A program made the position numbers and the translations under genes. A stretch of DNA of 64,000 nucleotides from Cristatella mucedo (lineage: Eukaryota; Bryozoa; Phylactolaemata; Cristatellidae), in the NCBI GenBank assembly GCA_009760855.2, contig WPIO01000103.1, positions 608,001 through 672,000 on the forward strand. The letters run 5' to 3'. Below, piece after piece: positions 11,521 to 22,139 of the stretch; the first letter of the stretch is position 1, and every line of letters begins with the position of its first letter. The notes beneath the pieces were generated by a model. The model was not told the origin of the DNA. It saw only the letters and a list, made by a program, of their open reading frames with translations, and made no database searches.

Positions 11521-12009
11521 ACACGCACATTCCCAGCAGCAGCATCGCTCCTACTACTTATGCTGTTGCTGACACCAGTACTGATATTAAAACTGTGCTT
11601 GAGCATGAGCGGTACACCTGCTGCTTCTGCTGTAATTAGCGAAGGGCCCGACACTAATGCACACGCCTCACCTGTGGCTAATAGTGAAGCCATTGAAGCA
11701 GCGAAGCGTCAGGCCACTATTGCAGGTTATATTTCGCGTCGTCTGCTGCGATTGATCGAGCTCTCATGTATGTGCCCGTGGAGAGGAATAAAGAAGAGTC
11801 TCGTTAACCGTGCACGAGCGCCCACTGTGTCTCCGTGAGACTCCCACTAGAACAGCCGCCGCCGGAGCCACTGTCACCCAGCAACATCCAGCAGGCTCAC
11901 CGTCCTGCTCCTAAGAGAAGCGTCGTTGTCTCCATATAGAAATAGCAATATCGCGCAAAATACGAGTAAGTAAAATATATATTGCCCTTTACGCTCACTA
12001 TGACCAGAT
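11521..12009. other. Unrecognised stretch with an open plus-strand frame
   Basis: A plus-strand frame stays open through 11838. From the internal ATG at 11605 it encodes 77 residues beginning MSGTPAASAV, with an Ala/Ser-rich start and an Arg-rich middle (YISRRLLRL). I do not recognise it. The upstream part of the same frame lies in the L2 tail and is not a gene. It could be chance or a remnant of an element's first ORF. Confidence 0.3.
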
Positions 12010-12094
12010 GCCTTTGTGGCGCAATTGGTTAGCGCGTCGTACTTATATACAGTAAGTGATGCGAAGGTTGTGAGTTCGATCCTCACCTAAGGCA
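12010..12094 (+). tRNA. tRNA-Ile(TAT): tRNA-Ile(TAT), intron-containing
   Basis: Decodes the isoleucine codon AUA. The full cloverleaf can be drawn. Acceptor arms 12010-12016 and 12087-12093 pair except for one T-T mismatch, with discriminator A at 12094. The D stem is GCGC/GCGC (12019-12022 with 12032-12035). The anticodon stem TCGTA/TGCGA (12037-12041 with 12060-12064) has one G-T pair. The T arm GTGAG/CTCAC has loop TTCGATC. Anticodon TAT lies at 12044-12046. An 11-nt intron (12048-12058, TACAGTAAGTG) sits one base after the anticodon, where eukaryotic nuclear tRNA introns occur and where animal tRNA-Ile(TAT) genes are known to carry one. Internal Pol III A box (from 12017) and B box AGTTCGATCC (12073-12082) are intact. 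The 3' CCA is not encoded, as expected for a eukaryotic nuclear gene. Confidence 0.95.
12048..12058 (+). other. tRNA intron
   Basis: Eleven bases between anticodon-loop positions 37 and 38. Removing them restores a 7-base anticodon loop and a 74-nt mature tRNA before CCA addition. Confidence 0.85.
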
Positions 12095-12099
12095 TATCA

Positions 12100-12104
12100 T
12101 TTTT
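12100..12104 (+). terminator. Pol III terminator of tRNA-Ile
   Basis: A run of five T begins six bases after the tRNA 3' end, the standard RNA polymerase III stop signal. Confidence 0.85.
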
Positions 12105-12600
12105 ATTTCCTAAATTAGCGCGTGTCCTATAAATTTGGATTGCAGTTGGGAGCTAGGTATTCTGTTCGTGCACCGAGTCTACATTAAACATAGTATGCTT
12201 TAGAATGGTAGCCATATAAAATATATGCATAGGAGCAGCATAGGTTTGCAGAAGTCATAACTTACATTCACCTTGACCCTAACCGCTAGGGCGAACCATA
12301 ACACCATCTCTATTACTGAAAATCATAGAGAAATCAGTGGCACGGAGCTCGAATTTTGAGTGAATATTGCAGTAAACAGTCATCCCAAGGCCCTCGAGCG
12401 TTCTCATACCGATGGACTACAATCACCTCCTGACATAGAGCGCTCAAACGTGTGTTCGTGTTCGTTGCAGAATCATTCCGATTTTCTTGCGAACATCGTA
12501 TACGGAAACGATGCAGCTAAGACCTGTTTAAAGCTATTGCGATTGCTATTTGACCGTAGCGCGTAAGAAATTACGTGCCTATGGATATCTAAACGCTTAT
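12105..12600. other. Unrecognised stretch upstream of L2-A
   Basis: No coding domain recognised. It holds the second copy of the ~45-bp segment shared with 8798-8843 (here 12331-12376), which may mark a 5' UTR of the L2-A element, but with only two short matches this is unproven. Confidence 0.4.
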
Positions 12601-12612
12601 CGCTTCGGGCTG

Positions 12613-13862
12613 CTGAGGTTCTCACGCCGGCAGCTGCTTTAGCTACGCCGGCGGCCAGTAACCTGCATGTTAGTTATGATCGTCAGCAGCTGTTATCACT
12701 TCGTCATCGTAGATCAAATGCATTCCTAGATAATAATGTTATTGCTAAGATTCATGAACTATGCATTAACAAAAGAAAAGCACCCCGTAGCCGCCGCGGT
12801 GGTCGGAACCGCCAGGTCAGACGCCGCTCGTTGGGCGGGAGCGGCAAGCTGAATACCTGCTTGTTTGGTATTCCTATCATTGTCTCGAACCGCTGAGCAT
12901 GCTCCCCACATGCGTCACCTTGAATCTCTTCAACTTAGTGGTCATCAGGCCTGTTATAACTCCATCGGCCCAACTTAACGCTTGCCTTTGTAATCCTTGC
13001 TCAATGTGCAATAAACCTCTGGTAATAAGCGACCTTATTTCTGAAAATGGTCCCGACCTGCTCACCCTAACTGAAACTTGGCTAAAATCGATAAACTGCC
13101 CGACAAATAAAGACGCTACCCAATCCGGTTTCTCATTCTGTCACACCCCTAGATCAATCAAAACTCGAGGTGTAGTTGCTATTATCGTGCGCTCGAAACT
13201 TCAAGCCATTTGCAGTACCCTCGAAGCAGTCTTTTGAATAAATTATCTTGGTCTCATCCGAAAAGAAGTTATCGATAGTGGCAGTAGTCTATCGCCCACC
13301 AGGTACCAAATCCTCTTTTATCTCAGATTTCTCCGACCTCATTTCGATTCTGTGTGCAAGTAATCGATCCTTGCTGGTTATGGGTGATTTCAACGTTCAC
13401 TTTGATAACTTATCTGACGCTTTCAGCACCGAATTTCGTGCATTGACTGAATCATTGTCTCTTGTGGCTAATGTGCGTGGCCCTACTCACATCAAGGGTC
13501 ACACACTCGACCAGATTTTCTCATGCAACTGCACTTTGTCATCACCAATTATTACCAAATCCTGCTTATCTGACCACATTCAAATCTTATTCAATCTACA
13601 ATGTGTGCCCACCTCCTCCTCTAAAATAACATGTGAATCGCGAAACCTCAAGACCCTTGACATCGATGCTGTCCGTGCGAGAATATCTGCCTCACCTTTG
13701 CTGCTCAGTCCTCCCTCCGATCTGTCATCATTGGTAGATAGCTGCAACACGGTACTAGCTGACACGCTCGACGAATTTGCACCTCTAACAAAGCACACTG
13801 TGTGCCCTCGCCCAGATGGCCCTATGGTTTACCACAGACATTTAACTAGCCAGGTCTACTAA
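12613..13862 (+). pseudogene. L2-A ORF2 N-terminal and endonuclease part (broken)
   Basis: Encodes the nicking endonuclease of target-primed reverse transcription. The first frame (to the TGA at 12894) holds a basic segment, KRKAPRSRRGGRNRQ. A second frame (12899-13237) has the PDLLTLTETWL motif at about 13053-13085. A third (13248-13862) holds VVYRPPG, the GDFNVH catalytic block (13383-13400) and the SDH histidine motif (13569-13577). Two frame changes and a TGA at 13235 separate pieces that would be continuous in an active element. The motifs identify the exonuclease/endonuclease/phosphatase fold used by L2, CR1 and Jockey-type elements. Confidence 0.9.
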
Positions 13863-14152
13863 GCCCAAGCTTGAAAAAGCTTGCAAAAGATCAGGACAGA
13901 CTGTCCATCGACAGGCATATGAAGACTACTGTAGGTCGTACCAATCGATCCAGCAAAAGCCAAGTCTAGCTGTTGCAGAAACATTGTTGAATCACAGATA
14001 CTCAATCCTAAAATGCTGATGTCGTCGATCAACCATCTCCTCAACCGCTCCCAGATTAGCTCCTTACCTGATGATCCTTGTGATGATCTAGCCGATCGCT
14101 TCTCTCGATTCCTTGTGCTGAAGATGGACAAGATCAGGGAATCTGACCTGCG

Positions 14153-15810
14153 ATGACAACCTCCCCACTAGAATGCTGTTCCCCGATTCCTGGCTGCACC
14201 TCAATGTCTACATTTAAGCAGGTCACTAGTGATCTAGTCCTGAAGTTTGCATCACAATCAAAGAAGACACTGGGTCCTCTGGAACCTATTCCCACTGTCC
14301 TGCTCCTATGTAGCAGTGATCTGCTGCTGCCATGCATAACTAACATAATTAATATGTCATTAGCCTCAGCTCATGTCCCAGCACCTTTCAAAAAAGCTGT
14401 AGTCAGTCCACTTCTCAAGAAAGCGACACTAGACCAAGAGAACTTGAGCAACTACCACTCAGTCTCCCTTCTACCATTTATATGAACCGGAACGGGTCGT
14501 GGCGGACCAGCTGAACTCATATATCGAAACTTCAAACCTTGCTAGTAAGTTCCAGTCTGGCTTTAGAGCTAATCACTTCGCAGAGTCAGAATTGCTTAGG
14601 GTATAGAACGACCTACTTAGGAATGCAGACATGGGTAGAGTGTCTCTGCTTGTTTTGCTCGATCTTTCGGCAGCTTTTGATTCCATCGATCACAAAGTTC
14701 TTCTAGAGCACCTCTCATCTCGCCTGGGCATCGCTGGCACTGCTCTGCAATGGTTCGGGTCCTATCTCAGTGGGAGACTCCAGAGTATTGACGTGAATGG
14801 ACAAAGATAATCCGAGGTACATCTGAAATATGTCGTACCTCAGGGCTCCGTGCTAGGTCCGGTTCTTTTCACGCTTTATACTCTCATTTTTGCTTATGTG
14901 ATTGCCAAGCACAATCTAGGCTTTCACTTCTACTCGGATGACACTCAGCTGTACCTTTGCTGATCCAGTTGTACCTTTGATCCCTCCCAGACTTCGAACA
15001 CCTAAAATTCTCTCAACTCACTTGCTGCATGTATTGATGACATCCGCACAAGGATGGCAGCAAATGTTGTAAAGCTAAATGATGATGAAACTAACTTACT
15101 AGTTATGGGTAAACCCAGTGTGATTCAGAAATTGGAAAGGCTCGAAATTGGCTCTGCCTGCATATCTCCTGTTGAATCAGCTCGAAATCTAGGTGTCATG
15201 TTCCAAAGTGACCTCTCGTTAGACGTCTAGCTATATCAGCTCCACAGTCAAATCTGCCTACTTTCAGCTACATAACATTGCTAAAATTCGGGTTGTTTTG
15301 ATAAGGATACCAAGTCTAAGTTGGTCCATGCATTCGTGACATCCCGTCTCGACTTCTGCAACTCACTGCTTGCTGGCCTACCGGCATGTGCAATCAGGCG
15401 ATTGCAGCTGGTGCTAAACTCCCCAGCTAGGTTTTTCTGTCGTGAGCGTCGTTGTTGCCACATCACACCACTTCTCGCCGACCTGCACTGGCTCCCAGTC
15501 AAGCAACGGATCGACTTCAAGGTTTTGTCGCTCACTTTTAGGTCACTTCATTCTTTGGCTCCAGCCTATCTCTCAGATCTACTCCCCCCACCAGGCCAAG
15601 CATCGTACCACCCGCTTTTCGGAATCCAACAGTCTACAAATACCTCGTACAAACTTCAAATCTTCTGGAGACCGTGCATTTAGATCGTATGCTCCCAAAG
15701 CCTGGAACTCCCTCCCGACCTGCGTCAGAACATCCCCTGACTTGACCACACTTAAAAAGAACTTAAAAACACACCTATTCAGGACAGCATTTAGTGGGTT
15801 CCCGTGATTC
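14153..15810 (+). pseudogene. L2-A ORF2 reverse transcriptase part (broken)
   Basis: RT copies the element RNA onto the nicked chromosome. Segments in order: KKAVVSPLLKK and a degraded YRPVSLLPFI-type motif (to 14482); LLVLLDLSAAFDSIDH (about 14646-14693); [14 protein letters not shown] (about 14838-14880); the active site as FYSDD, Tyr-Ser-Asp-Asp at 14931-14942, with Ser where most copies have Ala; then the post-RT domain (15321-15683 in one frame, its end in another to 15806) finishing in KNLKTHLFRTAF. A TAA at 14808-14810 and several frame changes inactivate it. Confidence 0.9.
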
Positions 15811-15915
15811 GTCCTTGATGTGCTTATGCGTGCTGACACTGCATGCTGCCACTAACCACATTTGCATGCTGACCCTGTGCAAGTCACCCGAAATAATGTT
15901 ATTCATGTTGTTAAT

Positions 15916-16003
15916 TTGAAAAAAACGGCAGGCAGTGCAGCAATCCAGTGGAATCATGAGCAAACCAACCAGTAATCAATCCTCTGAGCGAGCCTTCAGT
16001 CTG
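15916..16003. other. Short spacer between L2-A and fold-back element
   Basis: Starts with AATTTGAAAAAAACGG where the L2-A match stops. No family recognised. Confidence 0.5.
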
Positions 16004-16239
16004 GACTGTATATTGAACTACACTATTTTTCAAGTGTGCCCAAATATTTCGTACCATTCCTGTGTTCTCTTGCAATCTTCTGCAATTCACTACAGCCACT
16101 GCATTGCCGCGGTGGTGGATTGGGGTTTTCTGCCTGGTTCGTTGCAGCCGATTGCAATGGATCGCAAGAGAACCCGAACCCGCAACACCGCGAAATTGGG
16201 AGTGTCAATATGAAAAATTGTGCAGTTCAACATACAATC
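16004..16239. mobile_element. Fold-back (long inverted repeat) element, candidate MITE
   Basis: The two halves are imperfect reverse complements over almost the whole 236 bp. The left arm begins GACTGTATATTGAACTACAC and the reversed right arm begins GATTGTATGTTGAACTGCAC. Inner parts such as GTTCTCTTGCAATC and GTTCTCTTGCGATC also pair, converging near 16120. This is the form of a hairpin-type miniature element or a decayed fold-back. I see no target-site duplication and no second copy in the window, so class assignment is open. Confidence 0.6.
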
Positions 16240-16634
16240 TAATGGAGGCTTCGAACAGCAGGTTTCCATGGAATTGATGGCAGATTACATTGGATTTAAG
16301 GAGTGTCCTGAGCGTCATTGGAGCGCCCACTCGAGACTAAGCGAGCGAATAGCACGAAATTTGCTGGGCACATTAAAAAGATCAAGTACGACAATATTCA
16401 CTCCGAATTCAAACTTTGGACAGCCTACTTTTGGCCATTTTTTGCTTAATCAGAGGGTATTGCTGTGGATTGTGGTAACTCGTCGAACCTGGTCCGAGAA
16501 GGGGCATGCAGATAAAGACATACAGGTTACTTCATGCGACAAAGCTTGACATAGTGAAGAAAAAGATCGTGACCTCACTGTTCTCCAGCTTGCCTAGCTG
16601 TGCGGAAGCAATAGCAGCTTGCTGAAGGATGCAA
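16240..16634. other. Unrecognised stretch
   Basis: About 400 bp between the fold-back and the next L2-A 3' end. A plus-strand frame (16220-16549) stays open for 109 codons but shows no motif. Confidence 0.5.
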
Positions 16635-16884
16635 GTAGTGGGTCCCTGTGATTCGTCCTTGATGTGCTTATGCGTGCTGACACTGTGCATGCTGCCACTA
16701 ACCACATTTGCATGCTGACCCTGTGCATGTCACCCCTAACCATGCTATTTATTTTGTTTGTTTTTCAAGCATGATTTTACTTACCATTCAATTGCATTTC
16801 ACTTTACAGCAAATGTAAAGCGCCTAGAGAGAGATTGAGTTCTCCCAGGGCACTTTATCAAGTGAATTATTATTATTATTATAT
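16635..16884 (+). mobile_element. L2-A 3' end, tail type 1, intact hairpin and (ATT)n
   Basis: A 5'-truncated insertion of about 250 bp starting in the 3' UTR (GTGGGTCCCTGTGATTCG). The terminal hairpin arms AAAGCGCC (16817-16824) and GGGCACTTT (about 16848-16855) enclose GAGATTGAGTTCTCCC and are followed by a (TTA)n tail from about 16866. It is very similar to the copy at 27929. In L2-type elements this 3' structure is thought to be what the RT recognises. Confidence 0.85.
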
Positions 16885-18049
16885 TAAAACTACTTGTCGA
16901 TAATGGCATTGTGAGCGTGGCCACACCCACAATGCTTGGCAGGGGGGCCCCCCCTTGCCAGACTCACACCAATCTGCCCGGCCAACAGAGGCAGGCGGTC
17001 TGCATGCCAACTCGTCCGGCCATTCAGTCGGGTTCATATATACTATAATAATCTATTATATATTATTATATATTATTGTTATCTATTATATCTATATATA
17101 TCATATATATTATAATAATCTGGTATTGGCCAACTAAGCTCAATTTCATTGCAACGAGTCGGCTACGGTAGCTACCGTAGCTACGGTGGCTAGCTACCGT
17201 AGCTACGGTAGCTAGCCACCGTAGCAAAGCACTTTCTGCTCGTCCGTCATCCTGTGTGGAAGCTAGCTCCACTTACAGCTTCTACTTCTGGTCGCTCTTC
17301 TTCTTCTTTTCCTGTCGCTCTGGAGCAGCCTACATGATGGCTACTACATCCGCATGTATGCCCGCCCATTTGCATTTACCTTCGTTCAATGCAGCCGTCG
17401 TGACAACTGCCACTCGCTTGTGGGGGCATCGTTCTTCGTCATGTGGCCATCGTGAGGACGAGTGCCTACAGCATAGGCCAATCGCCTACCAATTTGACAT
17501 GCTTCCCTTTCAACATATTCACAGTGCTTATAAAGAGACTTTGCATTAATGAATGTGTCATATTTGCATGTTTTTATTGTTATAATTTTTTATTATTTAG
17601 GTGCCTGCACCAAGTCATTGAGGAACGCCTGGGCTTCTCCCAAACTGGCGAGGCATTGGTAAAACCATACCTAAATTCGTGGGCAGCAGAAGCTGTGTGT
17701 CTATCTTTCTATGCGGTACAACATTGCAGCTCAAGGTGGACTATGGCCACGCACACGCTCTACAACCAAACGCAATACCACCACCACCACTGCTGAAGTG
17801 AGCCAGGATTTAGAGGACCTCACGGCCTCCAGCAAGCTGCACATCCCCCAGTGCCGTGTGGTACTCATGTGAAAGATGTGTAGTGTGCTCGAGCAGTGGA
17901 GCACACACTACCCTGGAGCAGCAGTCTGGGGAGCATCACAAGCTGGCTGCTAAAGAGCTGCCAGATGCTCATGATTCTATGCAGGAAGATGCACCCAAAG
18001 CACGAGGCAGCTGCGCGAGTGAGTGAATGCATCAGCAGCACCCCATCCT
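16885..18049. other. Unrecognised stretch with palindromes and AT tract
   Basis: Contains a G6C7 self-complementary patch (about 16942-16954), an AT-rich TATTATATA-type tract (about 17035-17122) and the palindromes listed separately. Plus-strand open frames at 17256-17549 and 17443-17796 overlap in different frames and show no motif. Confidence 0.5.
17162..17225. repeat. Adjacent perfect palindromes (20 bp and 46 bp)
   Basis: Positions 17162-17181 and 17180-17225 are each identical to their own reverse complement. They are built from GCTACGGTAGC-type units. The centre of the longer one is GTAG|CTAC near 17202. Such sequence can extrude as a cruciform. No protein family is implied. Confidence 0.95.
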
Positions 18050-18325
18050 AAGTAGCCAACGGTGCACTTTATACGCAACGATATATACTCTCCTGCTGCC
18101 GACTTAGGTGCATTCTTTCCAACTGTCCTGAGCTGCTACTTCCGTGCTACTCACTGCAGTAACTGCCCTCCTGACTCAACAACACTTCCCACTTTCTCTT
18201 TGTTGACTGAGGTGAAGTCTGTTGGCAACCGAAAGTGTACAGAAAACCGCTTAAGCTTTGAGTATGCAATAGATGACTCTCCTGCATAGCAGCCACACAG
18301 TCTTTGTGGACTTGCAGACTGACGT
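18050..18325 (+). mobile_element. L2-B 3' end fragment
   Basis: Matches the L2-B C-terminus and 3' UTR (compare 42150-42410): TACTCTCCTGCTGCCGACTT, CTGAGCTGCTACTTCC, CCCACTTTCTCTTTGTTG and TCTTTGTGGACTTGCAGAC. Divergent and non-functional. Confidence 0.8.
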
Positions 18326-18784
18326 TTGGTTCGCACAGCGCACAGAACGCTGGCATAGGACCAACGCCAACAGTTTATTATACGACGAACGGAGCCGAGG
18401 GACTCACGGCTCCCTTTGCCCCTCTCTCCCACTCGACTCTCCTCTCATCGACCACGGCCGTGCATCGGCCGACCACGATGGTGAATCCACCATCTGGTCA
18501 CCAGTGGGTTACCGCCTATGTCCACGCCTCATTAGAGGCGGACCACAGCTGTGCACAGGCCCGTCTCGGTGATGCTCCCAACAGCTGTGTAGGAAAGGAG
18601 CAGTACCGGCCTGCATATAATCAAACCACACAGAAAACTATGCATACTTACATGCATACACCCGCTGATGCCTGGCCTCACCTCCAAGCACGTCAAAGGA
18701 TAAATTCAGAAACCTTAAAATGGCAAACTTAGTCTAGTTTACCGCTAAAGCAACTAATCAGCTACCATGGTTTTTTCTAGATTA
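18326..18784. other. Unrecognised stretch with a small hairpin
   Basis: GGAGCCGAGGGACTCACGGCTCC-like inverted repeat near 18391-18414 (GGAGCCG pairs with CGGCTCC). Otherwise nothing recognised. Confidence 0.45.
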
Positions 18785-18840
18785 TATGAACTGGCTAGGT
18801 AGAGATTTAGTTCTCATGCCATACAAATACATTATTACTA
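18785..18840 (+). mobile_element. Degenerate L2 hairpin tail
   Basis: GGCTAGGTAGAGATTTAGTT followed by CATGCCATACAAATACATTA matches the type 2 tail (GCGCTATACAAATG plus ATT). About 55 bp only. Confidence 0.5.
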
Positions 18841-20654
18841 TGATTGCTAGTAGCCATAGGAAGTAACCACATATCAATAATGGCTTTCTTCCCGCGAACG
18901 CCGGGAAATCGTTGAACCTCATAAATCGATGGAATCAGGTTCGGCATAAAACTCGTGCCCCGCCTACATGCAAGTAGAGCGCAAGAACATAGAAGCACCC
19001 CCTGTTACTTCTGTCCAGTGCACTGGCTCATTTACTGCTGCTCTGCTGATGTAGGCTACGAGGTGTGGCTGCTGTACACGGGCAAGTTCATGTTCAACTT
19101 ATTACTGCTCCCTGTTGTGAGTAGCCTTCAATAATGCAAGCTCCACTGCTCTTCCAGATTAGATTGGTCTGCGGAACTGTCTTGCACCTACCAATGACTC
19201 AAGTGCAACTTACTAGCACCGAGAGATGTGACAGCATCTGCGATCTGCCCTCACACGCCAGCTGTGATGTAAGTTAGTGAATGGCAGTCTAGCTTGAGGG
19301 TCTGCTTCAGAGGCAACAGGCCAACGGCTGGAAGTACTGCCAGAGCATCTATCGTCAGCGATCGTCATATGTGGAGCAAGGAGAGAGAAAACAGCAACTG
19401 ATACTGATGAAAGCTATTTCGGGGAAACCACAACCGAATCCACAACGCTACTGGTATGAAAATACTTTAAACCTCTCTAGATTAGAAAGCATGCGATCCT
19501 TTATCGGCATGATTAAAGAGCTGCTAATCCCAGGCAGACATAATCTCGGTCAGAATGGTGCGGCCTTCATCCACAAGCACTTTATCTTCAGCTTTCGGCT
19601 GGTTTACAACCCTCCCTGATAGGTCAATGTCTTCCTGCTTCAATCCAGGAGTTCGCACAATTGGCACCTCAACTGAGCATATGGCGCCATCTCCTTTCAC
19701 GTCCCGATTGGGGCCCATTTGTAGGAGCCGGACCAAAGAGTGATAAGCTGGCTGGCATCTAACAGCACACGCGATCAAGTCTGAAGTATTTATAAGGGAG
19801 CTAATTCTTTTGCTTATGTAGTGAACTGTTGAAATGTACTACGGTTGGTCATACCTTATACCGAGCGTTGCCTGATGCAGGGCTATGCAGTGCAGTTGCA
19901 GGGTAACCCTAGTGACAGGATGGGGTTCCTGCCTCTACCCACTGTTTTAGAAGGCCCAAAATGTCTGCCATTTATAAATACGCCATGTATCCTGAGCACT
20001 AATGGCCTAATGTAGAGCACACACTTAATTCACCCTGCTATTCCTAGATGGCACTGTCAGTGGCTGCTGCTAAACAGACACGATATGTCCAGTCATTGTA
20101 GACATAGGTCTGTGTGTTTAATCTTCACCAGCTCAGGCTCTCGGGTTGTGTACATGCCATGGTTGTGTGCATCATTCGCCGAAAACGATCGACACATTCT
20201 TAAACACTAGAACATCCGGAATTATTTTGCACAACTTGAAATCTGCACAGTCCTGTACCTTTGGTGGAGGCTTTCGTGATGCAGTTTTGGCATTGCCTGC
20301 CTGACTATGCTCGACACTGCAACATTTTAAGTATCCAATAGCGCCTTGTAGAGGTAATCATAGGGGCATATGGTATTGAACACAGTGCAAGGCGACTGTA
20401 GATAACATGGCTGACGAGTCTTTGAACCACCAGATTGGTGGTAAGAGCTCCCAGATCACCCAGATCGGATCCTCTCGATTCTTGTTGGCAGGGATGCCTC
20501 TCTTTACTCGAGACAGACGTGGGTGGGAGAGAGCACTCGTCCAGCACAAGCTGTAATACATATTGCATGTACATACACTCTGGTGCTGTTACAAACACAC
20601 TTTAGTGGCCGCAGAACCTAAGCTCTTTGCCACAGAAACGATGGACATAACGGG
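18841..20654. other. Unrecognised stretch
   Basis: Nothing recognised by repeat family or coding motif. Short frames on both strands only. Confidence 0.5.
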
Positions 20655-20871
20655 TGCTAATAATAATAATCAAAATAATAATGCACTAGATAAAGCACCC
20701 TCAGAGAACTCAATCTCTTTCTAGGTGCTTTACATTTGCTGCAAAGGGAAACGCAATTGAATGGTGAGTAATACCATGCTTGATAAGCAGATAACATGAA
20801 TAACATGGTTAGGGGTGACATGCACAAGGTCAGCATGCAAATGTGGTTAGTGGCAGCACGGTTAATGCTAG
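20655..20871 (-). mobile_element. L2-A 3' end (minus), first half of an interrupted copy
   Basis: Starts with the tail (AATAATAATAATC) and hairpin (GAACTCAATCTCTTTCTAGG, GTGCTTTACATTTGCTGC), then the 3' UTR read backwards to GTGGTTAGTGGCAGCA. The match breaks there and resumes at 21376. Confidence 0.85.
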
Positions 20872-21243
<372 letters not shown>

Positions 21244-21375
21244 ATTTAACAGCCTCTTTTTTGTAAAGCGACAGAAGAGCCTTTACGGCTGTCACCACCC
21301 CTTGCAGTGGCGACAAAGGATCGCCCACCGCAGGATTCGAACTCACGACCTCGGGGCCGATGTCGTGAAAAGCAG
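21244..21375 (-). mobile_element. SINE-B copy 2
   Basis: Minus-strand reading gives GGTCGTGAGTTCGAATCCTG (B box), GTGGGCGATCCTTTGTCGCC, GGCTCTTCTGTCGCTTTAC and tail GAGGCTGTTAAAT. The A-box part is missing or truncated. It abuts the resuming L2-A. Confidence 0.8.
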
Positions 21376-21790
21376 TATCAGCACGCATAAGAACATCAAG
21401 GACGAATCACAGGGACCCACTAAATGCTGTCCTAAATAGGTGTGATTTTAAGTTCTTTTTAAATGTGGTCAAGTCAGGGGATGTTCTGACGCAAGCCAGG
21501 AGTGAGTTCTAGTCTTTAGGAGCATACGAACTAAATGCACAGTCTCCAAAGGATTTGAGGTTTGTACGAGGTACTGGTAGACTATTGGATTCCGAAAAGC
21601 TGGTGGTACGATGCTTGGCCTGGTGGGGGAGTATGTCGGAGAGATAGGCTGGAGCCATAGAATAAAGGGACCTAAAAGTGAGCGACAAAACCTCAAAGTC
21701 GATGCGTTGCTTGACTGGTAGCCGTGCAGGTTGGCGAGAAGTGGTGTGATGTGGCAACTGCGACGCTAGTCCTTGCAGAGGACGAGTGAC
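21376..21790 (-). mobile_element. L2-A (minus), second half of the interrupted copy
   Basis: Continues from TCAGCACGCATAAG into the coding end read backwards: the THLF-type terminus, the GDCAFSSYAPKD segment (about 21510-21550), then the [20 protein letters not shown] block (about 21655-21720). It ends near 21790 within the RT C-terminal part. Confidence 0.85.
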
Positions 21791-22139
21791 GAGCACGTGA
21801 CCGGTGGAGCAGGCGCCTCGAAGTGCGGCTAGTTAGTCGTGAAAAGGTGCTGAACCCATACGCCTGCGTATTGCAACGGTAGCATGGCACGGCCGAAGTC
21901 AAGTGCGACCGCCCGTGACTCAATACAAAAAGTACGTGTTAATGCAAAGAAGTCTACTCTAAACCCACGGAGGGCTACTCCGGCACATGCCAGCGAACAA
22001 CACACGACTCGCTTGTTCGTAGCCCAAGGTATAAACCGCCAGGCAATCACTAGATATTCAGTTGCCACGGTCAACACCACAGGTTATGACGCAAAGATTT
22101 CACGGCGAAGCTGGTCCATATGTTGATGATATCCGACAG
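21791..22139. other. Unrecognised stretch
   Basis: Nothing recognised. Open frames on both strands (21829-22126) overlap each other. Confidence 0.45.

Larger units (their letters stand above)
12601..15915 (+). mobile_element. L2-A non-LTR retrotransposon, most complete copy (endonuclease + RT, inactive)
   Basis: Segments follow the L2/CR1 second-ORF order: an N-terminal region with a basic Arg/Gly-rich stretch (12780-12840), an apurinic-type endonuclease, RT with FYSDD active site, the C-terminal [20 protein letters not shown] block (from about 15479) and the start of the 3' UTR. The copy stops at about 15915 inside the 3' UTR, without the hairpin and ATT tail that other copies have, so the end is lost or displaced. 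Frameshifts and in-frame stops are spread through it. It lies about 500 bp downstream of the tRNA-Ile gene. The exact 5' end is unknown. Confidence 0.9.
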
